From the NCBI GenBank assembly GCA_031264545.1, contig JAISDV010000140.1, forward strand, positions 1 through 5,771: DNA of 5,771 nt. Direction: 5' to 3'. Shown here piece by piece: positions 1 through 5,561 of the stretch; positions within the stretch are counted from its first letter, which is position 1; each line of letters starts with the position of its first letter. The position numbers and the translations under genes are program-made. The notes under the pieces are model-generated. The model was not told where the DNA came from, made no database searches, and saw nothing but the letters and a program-made list of their open reading frames with translations. The stretch comes from Oscillospiraceae bacterium. GTDB taxonomy: Bacteria; Bacillota; Clostridia; Oscillospirales; Oscillospiraceae.

Positions 1-491
1 GAGAGATCGGGCTGGATTATTATTACGAATACTCCGGCCGGGATGTACAGAAAAGCGTTTTCCGCCGGCAGATGACGCTGGCCCGGGAGCTGGGGCTGCC
101 TGTCGTCATACACGACAGGGATGCGCATGCCGATTGCCTTGAGATCGTCCGCGCGTTTCCCGATGTTCCGGGGGTGTTCCACTGCTACTCCGGCAGTGCC
201 GAAATGGCGGCGGAAATCCTCAAAATGGGCTGGTATCTCGGCTTCGGCGGCACGCTGACCTTTAAAAATGCGCGGAAAACCGTCGAAACTCTTGAGATTT
301 GCCCTGACGACCGGATATTGCTTGAAACAGACTGCCCCTATCTCGCGCCGGTTCCGCACAGGGGGGAGCGGAACGATTCGCGGTTTCTCAGCCTTGTCGC
401 CGAAAAAATCGCCGGGATCAGGCGTATAAGCCGGGTGGAGGTCGCGGAAATGACCGCGCGCAACGGCAGGCGTTTCTTCGGGCTTGCCTAG
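1..491 (+). CDS. tatD: TatD-family metal-dependent hydrolase (5' end cut by window edge)
   Basis: The reading frame is open from the window edge (first full codon at 3) to a TAG at 489-491 and gives 162 residues. TatD proteins are about 255-260 residues, so roughly the first 95, including the N-terminal HxH metal motif, lie outside. Visible landmarks, numbered from the first full codon, are EIGLDYYYEY with metal-ligand Glu1, VIHDR with His37, FHCYSGS with His60, and LLETDCPYLAP with Asp110. These are the conserved second-half metal ligands and signatures of the TatD amidohydrolase fold. Family members are cytoplasmic TIM-barrel enzymes with Mg-dependent 3'-5' DNase/RNase activity, and some deacylate D-aminoacyl-tRNA; which applies here cannot be told. 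An ATG at 72 is internal to the conserved domain and is not the start. In Firmicutes tatD often follows metG, which would lie upstream of this window. The next gene is convergent. Confidence 0.95.
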   Translation, partial: EIGLDYYYEYSGRDVQKSVFRRQMTLARELGLPVVIHDRDAHADCLEIVRAFPDVPGVFHCYSGSAEMAAEILKMGWYLGFGGTLTFKNARKTVETLEICPDDRILLETDCPYLAPVPHRGERNDSRFLSLVAEKIAGIRRISRVEVAEMTARNGRRFFGLA

Positions 492-521
492 GCGCGGATC
501 TTCCGGCTTTTCTGCCTTCGG

Positions 522-550
522 TGCCATGCGGCGCGTCCCGCGCCGAGGCA
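522..550. repeat. GC-rich imperfect hairpin between convergent genes
   Basis: TGCC (522-525) pairs with GGCA (547-550). Inside it CGGCGCG (529-535) pairs perfectly with CGCGCCG (539-545) around a TCC loop, with ATG and A unpaired between the two stems. No T-run follows on either strand, so it is not a canonical intrinsic terminator. It could protect a tatD mRNA end or act with the hairpin at 581-609. Position and pairing are seen directly; the role is unknown. Confidence 0.35.
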
Positions 551-580
551 TTGAATCCAAGCGCGTGCGCACATGCGCGT

Positions 581-609
581 AAAAATATAGTTTCGCAGAA
601 ACGATTTTT
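581..609. terminator. Possible bidirectional terminator between tatD and the sensor kinase gene
   Basis: GTTTC (590-594) pairs with GAAAC (598-602) around a GCA loop. It is flanked by AAAAAT (581-586) on the left and ATTTTT (604-609) on the right, which are complementary. Each strand therefore reads a short stem followed by a T-run, as expected where two genes converge. The stem is only 5 bp and not GC-rich, so termination may be weak. The right T-run touches the kinase stop codon (TGA, 611-609 on the minus strand). Confidence 0.45.
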
Positions 610-1712
610 CAATCTTCAAATTTGGGGCCGTAATTCTTGCTGGAGAACACCTCGGAAAGCGCCGTAAGCACCGTGGAAACGCTGTTGACGCGGTCAGGCG
701 TTTCAGCGCGGAGGAATTTCGGCGCGGGATTTTCGCCAATGGGGAGCATGACGCGTACGCGCGTCCCTTTTCCCTCCCGGCTTTCGACAAGCAGAACGCC
801 CTTGTGCAGCTGTGCGATTCCCAGAGAAATCATCAGCCCCAGACCGTTCCCCTTTTTGTGTATGTCTCCGCCGTCGGGCGGATCGAATATTTTCGAGAGC
901 GCTTCCCGCGGTATACCCGCTCCGTCGTCGTCGAGGGAAAAGACGAGCCTGTTTCCTGAGAGTGAAAGCGACAGGCGAACGCTGCTGCCCGGAACGGTAT
1001 GCTGAAGGCTATTCGCGAAAAGGCTCAGAAGCAGCTGCTCGATCCTGGCCGGGTCTACCACCGCCGTCAGTTCGCTTTCATGTGCGGTAAAGCTGATCCG
1101 AACGCCCGTGTCCGAGCAGAACAGCGCGACGGAATCGGTCAGCTCGGAACACAGTCTGACCAGGTCTGTTGAGACAGGAGAAAAAAGCAGCTCTCCGCGC
1201 CCGAGCTGGTCGGCGCTGTCGATCTGGACAAGCGTATGCAGAAGCGCGTAATAGTAATGGTACAGGATGGCAATAGGCTTTTCCGGAGGAGCTGCGCCCG
1301 CATCCCTTGATGAAAAGCAGCGGTCTGCGGACATTTTTATCCCCATTGCCGCGCTGCGCAGGCTGTTCATCATTTGCCCGGTGAGCTTCAGGCTGTTTTT
1401 TTCCTCAGGCAGAAAGTCGATAAAGAGAAAGGCAGTCTCCTTTTCTCTGACAACCGAAACGCCCGCCTTTTTTCCGAAAACCGTGGCGCCGCACATATAA
1501 TTTGCGCAGCCCTCGTCTATCAGATCCTCCGAAATAATTTCACCGAGCGGCCGGCCGGCCGGATCATATTTCAAGAGAGACTTTACGGAGGCGTTTACAA
1601 AAACGATCTTATGGCTCGCGCTGTCGAAACCGATAACGGGCTGGCGGACACAGGAGAGTATTTTCATAAGGTCGGCGGCGCTGTGCATTTGTCCCAGCAT
1701 CCCTTCAAACAA
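609..1712 (-). CDS. PAS-type sensor histidine kinase homologue lacking the H-box histidine
   Basis: The protein is 367 residues with no obvious membrane segment, so probably cytosolic. Residues ~17-75 look like a PAS sensor fold (VIGFD, KIVFVNASVKSLL). Residues ~105-170 occupy the dimerisation/phospho-acceptor helices, and ~185-325 form an HATPase_c domain with N-box Asn234 (LFANSLQHT), G1 box DDDGAGIP (261-268), F-box Phe276 and G2 box GNGLGL (288-293). The ATP site therefore looks intact. Where HELRTPL is expected the sequence reads NSLRSAA (116-122), with Asn116 in place of the acceptor His. A tail of about 40 residues (to 367) follows the ATPase domain. No response regulator is adjacent. 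Start choice is uncertain: the longest frame begins with TTG at 1712, without a visible Shine-Dalgarno; ATG codons at 1700 (residue 5) and 1688 (residue 9) are alternatives, the latter with AAGGG 12 bases upstream. ATPase-domain identity is firm; autophosphorylation is doubtful. Confidence 0.9.
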   Translation of the reverse strand: MFEGMLGQMHSAADLMKILSCVRQPVIGFDSASHKIVFVNASVKSLLKYDPAGRPLGEIISEDLIDEGCANYMCGATVFGKKAGVSVVREKETAFLFIDFLPEEKNSLKLTGQMMNSLRSAAMGIKMSADRCFSSRDAGAAPPEKPIAILYHYYYALLHTLVQIDSADQLGRGELLFSPVSTDLVRLCSELTDSVALFCSDTGVRISFTAHESELTAVVDPARIEQLLLSLFANSLQHTVPGSSVRLSLSLSGNRLVFSLDDDGAGIPREALSKIFDPPDGGDIHKKGNGLGLMISLGIAQLHKGVLLVESREGKGTRVRVMLPIGENPAPKFLRAETPDRVNSVSTVLTALSEVFSSKNYGPKFED

Positions 1713-1722
1713 TGATAGGCTT

Positions 1723-1728
1723 ATTATA
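1723..1728 (-). promoter_or_regulatory. Possible -10 box for the sensor kinase gene
   Basis: The minus strand reads TATAAT at 1728-1723, a perfect SigA -10 hexamer, but no recognisable -35 lies 16-18 bases upstream. A start about 7 bases downstream would leave almost no leader before the TTG at 1712, which would favour translation from ATG 1700 or 1688 instead. AT-rich chance matches are common, so confidence is low. Confidence 0.3.
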
Positions 1729-1955
1729 CGCAGAATCAGGTGCGTTCATTTATATCCGCGTCGGCATCGGCTGATAGTGATATACGGCTTCTCATATTGC
1801 CGGTCAGAAGTCTCCGCCTGTCAACCGTTTTCCCGGGTTTTGTGCGTTTTCAAACGAGTCCTGCGCGAAAATACGGGAAAGGCGGCGGAGCTTGCGGGAA
1901 CGGGGCCGGGCCGCCGTTTCGGCGAGATTAACGGCGTTTTCTGCGCGTCTATACC

Positions 1956-1984
1956 TTGATTTTTCCGTGCGTCTGGTGTAAAGT
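1956..1984 (+). promoter_or_regulatory. Candidate SigA-type promoter for the flippase gene
   Basis: TTGATT (1956-1961) and TAAAGT (1979-1984) are separated by 17 bases; each matches its consensus hexamer at 4 of 6 positions. The predicted start near 1991 would put the 1996-2027 hairpin at the 5' end of a leader of about 110 bases. An alternative is TATAAT at 2055-2060, which has no good SigA -35. The overlapping CATATATA (2051-2058) with GAATGAT (2031-2037) loosely resembles a sporulation SigE promoter with a 13-base spacer. None of these is strong. Confidence 0.3.
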
Positions 1985-1995
1985 GATACGAAACT

Positions 1996-2027
1996 GATCA
2001 CCGGCCTGTGCGGCTTTGGGCCTGATC
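1996..2027 (+). promoter_or_regulatory. Leader hairpin upstream of the flippase gene
   Basis: GATCA (1996-2000) and GGCC (2003-2006) pair with GGCC (2019-2022) and TGATC (2023-2027). This gives nine base pairs with a CC bulge and a 12-base loop. No T-run follows, so it is not a terminator by itself. It matches no riboswitch class I recognise. Pairing is seen directly; that it is transcribed depends on the promoter guess at 1956-1984. Confidence 0.4.
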
Positions 2028-2071
2028 TGGGAATGATCGCCTGTAAATGGCATATATAATATGGAACCGAG

Positions 2072-2095
2072 GGTAAACTACCTGCAGCGGAGGTG
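2072..2095 (+). promoter_or_regulatory. Ribosome site of the flippase with two competing short hairpins
   Basis: The Shine-Dalgarno GGAGGTG (2089-2095) lies 7 bases (counted from GGAGG) before the TTG at 2101, which fixes that unusual start. Part of it, AGGT (2091-2094), can pair with ACCT (2080-2083) around a 7-base loop. The same ACC can instead pair in GGTA-AAC-TACC (2072-2082), which would free the ribosome site. The two stems are mutually exclusive, but each is only about four base pairs. Confidence 0.4.
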
Positions 2096-2100
2096 CGAGC

Positions 2101-3732
2101 TTGCCAGCTTCCAAAAATCAGAATTATCTGCACGGCGCGGCCATTCTGGCTGTCGCCGTCCTCATCGTCAAAGTGCTCGGCGCGATCTATAAAATACCCA
2201 TGGCGAACATTATGGGGACGAAGGGCTTCGCGCATTTCAACGTAGCCTATAACCTTTATAATGTTCTGCTTACCCTGTCCACTGCCGGTCTCCCTATTGC
2301 GCTGTCAAAGCTCGTGTCGGAGGCCAGCAGTCTTGACAGGCCGGAGCAGATACGGAAAACCTTCCGGGTGGCGCTCCTGGCCTTCCTCGTGCTCGGCGCC
2401 GCCGGTTCCGCCGTCATGTTCATGTTTCCGACGGAGCTGGCCGTGTTTATGGAGGATGTCGAGGCCAGTCAGAGCATGTTCGCGCTTGCCCCGTCCGTCG
2501 TGCTGGTCTGTGTCATGTCGGCTTTCCGGGGCTACACGCAAGGGCTTTCCGACATGCGGCCGACCTCGGTCTCACAGGTCGTCGAAACGGCGGTAAAGGT
2601 GCTTTTCGGCATCATTTTAATGCTCGTCCTTCAAAGACGGGGCTTTGGGACGCCTTTGCTTGCCGCCGGCGCCATATCGGGCGTATCTGTCGGCTCTCTG
2701 GTCGCCTGCGTCTGCATCGGGGCCGTTGCGGTAAAGCGGATGAAAAGCGAGCGTTTCCGTGCCGGCGCACTTCCGGAGGACGCGTGCGCGCCCTCCGACG
2801 GCGAGCGGGTCATACTAAAAAGGCTCGTCCGCATAGGTATCCCCATTGCGCTCGGCTCCAGCGTCCTGAGCGTGATCACGCTGATCAACACGAAGATCAT
2901 TCTGGGCCAACTTCAGAATTCCGCCGGCTTCAGTCATGACCTTGCGACGGAGCTGTTCGGCACTTATTCCACAGCGCTGCCCCTGTTCAATCTTCCCGCG
3001 GCGATTATTACGCCGCTTACGATCAGTATTGTCCCGGCGATCGCCGGCTTTATCGAGATGAAGCGGTATGGGGATGCGCGGGACGTGATCGAATCCTCCC
3101 TCAGGATCGCCACGATCATCGCGCTCCCGATGGCCGCCGGTCTGAGCGTAATGGCCGGGCCGGTTATGATTGCTCTTTACGGCATAACGGGAGATGGGGC
3201 GGCGCTGCTTGCACTCCTCGGCGCGGCCTCTTTCTTCGTTTGTCTGGCACTGATGACCACAGCGATCCTTCAGGCGGGCGGCAGGGAAAGGCTGCCCATG
3301 TACACCATGCTCCTCGGCGGCGCGCTCAACATCGCGCTTATCTGGTTTCTGGTCGGCAGGCCCGAGGTCAATATCTACGGCGCGCCGATCGGCACGATCT
3401 GCTGCTATGCGTTTATGGGCGGGCTGAACCTCTGGTTCGTTGTACGGAAGCTGCCGGAGCGTCCGAAGCTCAGCAGGATTTTCCTGAGGCCGCTGTTGAG
3501 CTGTCTTGCTATGGGCGCGGCCGCCTGGCTGGTCTATCCCGCCGCGCTCAAGCTGCTCGGGGCAGGTCCCGAGCCCGAAAGGAAGCTTGTGATGCTCGCC
3601 CTTGTCACGGCGATTGGAATCGCCGCGCTGGTTTATTTGGCCATGACGGTTCTGACCGGAGCGATAACGCACGCGGATATGAAGCTCCTCCCGAAAGGAG
3701 AGAAGCTCGCAAAGCTGCTTCATATCAAATGA
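2101..3732 (+). CDS. yabM: SpoVB/YabM-type MOP-superfamily lipid flippase
   Basis: The 543-residue protein is an integral membrane protein rich in hydrophobic segments, probably 12-14 helices. It matches SpoVB/YabM relatives in length (about 520-530 residues). Landmarks are the N-terminal first helix and loop KVLGAIYKIPMANIMG (24-39), NVAYNLYNVLL with AGLPIALSKLVSE (47-74), the family hallmark FRGYTQGLSDMRPTSVSQVVE (142-162 region), and TYSTALPLFNLPAAI (288-302) in the second half. Relatives of this polysaccharide-transport branch, near MurJ, move undecaprenyl-linked sugar precursors across the membrane; SpoVB is needed for spore cortex synthesis. The exact substrate here is inferred. Synteny with mazG and rqcP points to the YabM position rather than SpoVB proper. 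The start is TTG at 2101, chosen because GGAGGTG stands 7 bases upstream and the N-terminus fits the family. The stop is TGA at 3730-3732. Confidence 0.94.
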   Translation: MPASKNQNYLHGAAILAVAVLIVKVLGAIYKIPMANIMGTKGFAHFNVAYNLYNVLLTLSTAGLPIALSKLVSEASSLDRPEQIRKTFRVALLAFLVLGAAGSAVMFMFPTELAVFMEDVEASQSMFALAPSVVLVCVMSAFRGYTQGLSDMRPTSVSQVVETAVKVLFGIILMLVLQRRGFGTPLLAAGAISGVSVGSLVACVCIGAVAVKRMKSERFRAGALPEDACAPSDGERVILKRLVRIGIPIALGSSVLSVITLINTKIILGQLQNSAGFSHDLATELFGTYSTALPLFNLPAAIITPLTISIVPAIAGFIEMKRYGDARDVIESSLRIATIIALPMAAGLSVMAGPVMIALYGITGDGAALLALLGAASFFVCLALMTTAILQAGGRERLPMYTMLLGGALNIALIWFLVGRPEVNIYGAPIGTICCYAFMGGLNLWFVVRKLPERPKLSRIFLRPLLSCLAMGAAAWLVYPAALKLLGAGPEPERKLVMLALVTAIGIAALVYLAMTVLTGAITHADMKLLPKGEKLAKLLHIK

Positions 3733-3744
3733 ACGGCATCCAAG

Positions 3745-3770
3745 CCGCGCCGCCCGGCCGTGCGGCGCGG
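3745..3770 (+). repeat. Very stable intercistronic hairpin between flippase and mazG
   Basis: CCGCGCCGC (3745-3753) pairs perfectly with GCGGCGCGG (3762-3770) around an 8-base loop. This begins 13 bases after the flippase stop and has no T-run behind it, so it is not a standard intrinsic terminator. It could partly attenuate read-through into mazG or protect the 3' end of the flippase message. It shares the 9-mer TGCGGCGCG with hairpins at 522-550 and 5688-5709. Confidence 0.45.
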
Positions 3771-3865
3771 GAACGGCGGAATTGCAGCATATATTCAGCG
3801 GCTTTGCACAAACAGAGACAAAGCGATACATAGATTTAAAATCAGCTTGCGGAAGGGTGAAAAGT

Positions 3866-4663
3866 GTGGTAGATTTTGAGTGTCGGCCTGCGTATGATGT
3901 GGACGATTTTCGCAGGATAATCGAGGTGTTGCGTTCGCCCGGCGGCTGCCCGTGGGATATTGAGCAGACCCATGCCAGCCTGCGCCGCAACCTGCTGGAG
4001 GAGGCCTACGAGGTCTGCGAAGCGATAGACCAGGGCGATCCCGGGCATCTCCGCGAGGAGCTGGGCGATCTTCTCCTGCAAATCATCTTCCACGCCAGAA
4101 TCGAGGAGGAAAAGGGCGTGTTCGATCTTGATGACGTTGCGGACGCCGCCTGCAAAAAGCTCATTTTCCGTCATCCCCATGTTTTCGGAGATGTGGCTGT
4201 TTCCGGCAGTGAGGAGGTTTTGCAGAACTGGGACACGCTTAAGCGCAGGGAAAAAGCGCAAACGACCATTTTCAAGACCATGACGGATGTGGCCGAAAGC
4301 CTTCCCGCGCTGTGGCGGGCGGAGAAAATCCAGAAAAAAGCCGCAAAGGCCGGCTTTGACTGGACGGAGCTCTCCGGCGCGGCGGACAAGCTCCGAGAGG
4401 CGCTTTCCGAGCTGGAACAGGCCCAGGCGGAAAGCGGCGCCGCACACATTGAGGAGGCGCTCGGCGATCTTTTGTTTGCGGCTGTCAATGCCGCGCGGTT
4501 TTCTGGTGCCGATCCTGAAGCGGCGCTGCACAAAAGCTGCGAAAAATTTATCGGGCGCTTCGGATACGTCGAGGCTGAGGCTGAGAAAAGCGGCAGGGAG
4601 CTGTCCGGGATGTCTTTCGAGGAGCTGAAAGGGCTGTACAACGCCGCGAAACGCATGGCGTAG
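3866..4663 (+). CDS. mazG: MazG nucleoside triphosphate pyrophosphohydrolase
   Basis: The 265-residue protein matches E. coli MazG (263). MazG hydrolyses (d)NTPs to NMP and pyrophosphate, cleaning aberrant nucleotides from the pool and affecting ppGpp levels in some species. Two all-alpha MazG domains are visible. The first starts with the signature LRSPGGCPWDIEQTHASLR (22-40), then LLEEAYEVCEAID (43-55) and EELGDLL (64-70), giving the Mg-binding EExxE/ExxD set. The second has REALSELEQA (177-186) and EEALGDLL (196-203). HPHVFGD (103-109) lies between them. Unlike Bacillus YabN there is no N-terminal tetrapyrrole-methylase domain; the frame upstream is too short for one. The start is GTG at 3866, preceded by GGAAGGGTGA at 3851-3860. 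The longer in-frame ATG at 3782 would add 28 residues unlike any MazG N-terminus and would place the ribosome site inside the gene. Probably co-transcribed with the flippase, though the 133-base gap with its hairpin leaves room for separate control. Confidence 0.97.
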   Translation: MVDFECRPAYDVDDFRRIIEVLRSPGGCPWDIEQTHASLRRNLLEEAYEVCEAIDQGDPGHLREELGDLLLQIIFHARIEEEKGVFDLDDVADAACKKLIFRHPHVFGDVAVSGSEEVLQNWDTLKRREKAQTTIFKTMTDVAESLPALWRAEKIQKKAAKAGFDWTELSGAADKLREALSELEQAQAESGAAHIEEALGDLLFAAVNAARFSGADPEAALHKSCEKFIGRFGYVEAEAEKSGRELSGMSFEELKGLYNAAKRMA

Positions 4664-4694
4664 ATATTTTGTGGAATTTTTAACCGCAAAACTC

Positions 4695-4700
4695 TATAAT
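4695..4700 (+). promoter_or_regulatory. -10 box of a likely hup promoter
   Basis: TATAAT at 4695-4700 lies in the AT-rich 82-base gap between mazG and hup, about 45 bases before the hup ATG. The -35 is weak: TGGAAT (4672-4677) is at 17 bases, and TTGTGG (4669-4674) at a too-long 20 bases. HU is an abundant protein and often has its own promoter, so extra initiation here is sensible. Transcription would start near 4707. Confidence 0.5.
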
Positions 4701-4745
4701 AAAATGAATTTTTACGCTCTGAGAAAAAACTTTAGGAGGACGATT

Positions 4746-5021
4746 ATGAACAAAGCGGAGCTCATTTCCGCAGTTGCGGAAAAAACAGGCTTATCAAAAA
4801 AGGACAGCGAGCGCGCGGTGAACGCGACCTTCCAAACCATTGAAGAGACAGTTGAAACCGGCGAAAAGGTTCAGCTTGTCGGCTTTGGCGCTTTTGACGT
4901 TAAAACGAGAGATGCCCATGTCGGCCGCAACCCGAAAACGAAACAGGCAATCGATATCCCCGCGTCCCGCGTACCGGTTTTCAAAGCGGGGAAGGCTTTC
5001 AAAGACACGGTGGACAGATAA
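4746..5021 (+). CDS. hup: HU-family nucleoid DNA-binding protein
   Basis: The protein is 91 residues, the standard HU length (about 90). HU is a dimeric histone-like protein that binds and bends double-stranded DNA with little sequence preference and compacts the nucleoid. The start MNKAELISAVAEKTGLSKKD, the core VGFGAF (45-50), and the arm with GRNPKT (60-65) and IPASRVPVFKAGKAFKD (71-87) are diagnostic; the Pro in RNP is the residue that intercalates at DNA kinks. Small departures are His-Val before GRNP and Lys-Gln where the family usually has Gly-Glu. The start at ATG 4746 is fixed by AGGAGG (4734-4739) six bases upstream; the frame is open back to a GTG at 4671, but those 25 residues are not HU-like. 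It lies between mazG and rqcP, as in many Clostridia. The 31-base gap to rqcP has no terminator, so the two are probably co-transcribed. Confidence 0.98.
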   Translation: MNKAELISAVAEKTGLSKKDSERAVNATFQTIEETVETGEKVQLVGFGAFDVKTRDAHVGRNPKTKQAIDIPASRVPVFKAGKAFKDTVDR

Positions 5022-5052
5022 TATTCGCTCAAAGCTGAAGGGGCTTCTGCTC

Positions 5053-5295
5053 ATGCGTCTGGATAAATATCTTAAAGTATCGAGACTGATTAAGCGCCGT
5101 ACCGTTGCCAACGAGGCCTGCGACGGCGGGCGCGTGTCCGTAAACGGCAGGCCGGCCAAGGCCTCGTATGAGGTCAAAACGGGTGACGAGCTCGTGATCC
5201 GCTTTGGGCAGAGAACGCTCAGGGTGGAGGTGCTGGCCGTGACCGAGACCGCTCAGAAGGCCGAGGCCCCTGCCATGTACCGGGAGCTTTCCTGA
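5053..5295 (+). CDS. rqcP: RqcP (YabO), S4-domain ribosome-associated quality control factor
   Basis: The 80-residue protein is a single S4 RNA-binding domain plus a short C-terminal strand region. It begins MRLDKYLKVSRLIKRRTVAN and continues with GGRVSVNGRPAKASYEVKTGD (25-45), the family pattern of the Hsp15/RqcP group. In Bacillus subtilis, RqcP binds stalled 50S subunits with RqcH and supports C-terminal poly-alanine tailing of incomplete chains; conserved Arg2 and Arg16, reported to matter there, are both present. The start is ATG 5053 with AAGGGG (5038-5043) nine bases upstream. The frame is open further upstream through hup in another phase, which is only overlap. It is the last gene of the + strand run. 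In Bacillus and most relatives yabP follows; here a terminator follows instead. Confidence 0.95.
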   Translation: MRLDKYLKVSRLIKRRTVANEACDGGRVSVNGRPAKASYEVKTGDELVIRFGQRTLRVEVLAVTETAQKAEAPAMYRELS

Positions 5296-5316
5296 TATCA
5301 ACTGCATACTTTTTTG

Positions 5317-5347
5317 GACAGCGGCGGTTTTCCGCCGCGTCTTTTTA
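5317..5347 (+). terminator. Strong intrinsic terminator after rqcP
   Basis: GCGGCGG (5321-5327) pairs with CCGCCGC (5332-5338) around a TTTT loop. The stem is extended by GAC (5317-5319, one A bulged) with GTC (5339-5341) and followed directly by TTTTT (5342-5346). It begins 21 bases after the rqcP stop and closes the mazG-hup-rqcP transcript. Confidence 0.88.
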
Positions 5348-5420
5348 TTGCTGTCAGGACGTATTTTTTTGCCGGAAGTTTCCGTTTGTCATTGCGCTAT
5401 AAAAATTATGTAAACTTAAA

Positions 5421-5531
5421 ATGAATATTCCTGCGGCGGTATCATCGGAACGGCTGTTGAAAAAGCTGTTGAGAATGTGGAAAACCCTTGACATTCCTGC
5501 ATGTATGAAAAAGCAGAGGAAGAATAAATAA
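5421..5531 (+). CDS. Possible small protein, 36 residues
   Basis: An ATG-to-TAA frame encodes a basic peptide beginning MNIPAAVSSERLLKKLLRMW and ending KKQRKNK. The middle could form an amphipathic helix (RLLKKLLRMWKTL). There is no Shine-Dalgarno before the ATG (the upstream bases are A/T-rich) and no convincing promoter. The same bases contain the DnaA-box-like repeats, which by chance translate to Leu/Lys-rich peptide. I do not recognise a family. It is listed because it is the only intact small frame in the gap; it is more likely non-coding than coding. Confidence 0.2.
   Translation: MNIPAAVSSERLLKKLLRMWKTLDIPACMKKQRKNK
5455..5484 (+). repeat. Three direct 9-mers resembling DnaA boxes
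   Basis: TGTTGAAAA (5455-5463), TGTTGAGAA (5467-5475) and TGTGGAAAA (5476-5484) lie in the same orientation. On the complementary strand the last reads TTTTCCACA, one mismatch from the DnaA box TTATNCACA; the others differ at two and three positions. Clusters like this occur at Firmicute replication origins, but no dnaA or dnaN gene is visible here. Confidence 0.25.
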
Positions 5532-5536
5532 GCGTC

Positions 5537-5561
5537 CTGTAATGAATATGCATAATTACAG
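5537..5561. repeat. Inverted repeat CTGTAAT-N11-ATTACAG, possible operator
   Basis: CTGTAAT (5537-5543) and ATTACAG (5555-5561) are perfect inverted repeats with centres about 18 bases, or nearly two helix turns, apart, as for a dimeric repressor. The spacer contains the palindrome ATGCAT (5548-5553). An RNA hairpin with an 11-base loop is also possible but has no T-run. No gene start lies in the expected position, so the role is open. Confidence 0.35.

Larger units (their letters stand above)
1713..2100. other. 388-base divergent intergenic region
   Basis: No convincing gene was found here. Short open frames on both strands (for example GTG-started frames at 1740 and 1777) lack ribosome sites and recognisable composition. 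The region holds candidate promoters in both directions, listed separately. An imperfect stem pairs GAAAGGCGGC (1877-1886) with GCCGCC-G-TTTC (1910-1920, one bulged G), overlapping a small hairpin CGCCG-TTT-CGGCG (1912-1924). A leader hairpin lies at 1996-2027. A perfect TTGACA reads on the minus strand at 1824-1819, but no good -10 lies at 16-18 bases from it. Confidence 0.6.

Noticed and set aside
2030..2100. T-box-like or other riboswitch before the flippase (GGAACCG motif at 2063-2069)
   Set aside because: The T-box core AGGGTGGAACCGCG is not reproduced and there is no terminator or specifier stem; similarity is limited to a few bases.
1804..2235. 143-codon minus-strand frame across the flippase start
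   Set aside because: No recognisable domain; it covers the flippase ribosome site and N-terminus on the opposite strand and has a shadow-like composition.
3240..3833. 197-codon + strand frame inside and past the flippase gene
   Set aside because: It is out of frame with the conserved flippase, Arg/Ala/Gly-rich, and has no family features.
3782..3865. Longer mazG start at ATG 3782
   Set aside because: No ribosome site, no MazG similarity in the extra 28 residues, and a good ribosome site precedes GTG 3866.
2815..3990. 391-codon minus-strand frame opposite the flippase and mazG start
   Set aside because: It is antisense to a clear membrane-protein gene, rich in Arg, Gln, Asp, Gly and His as expected of a reversed Leu/Ala-rich gene, and crosses two genes and their gap.
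4570..4590. Short GAGGCT tandem repeat in mazG
   Set aside because: Only two and a half units in a Glu/Ala-rich helix; ordinary coding sequence.
4671..4745. Extended HU start at GTG 4671
   Set aside because: The extra 25 residues cover the -10 box and ribosome site and do not match HU; AGGAGG places the start at 4746.
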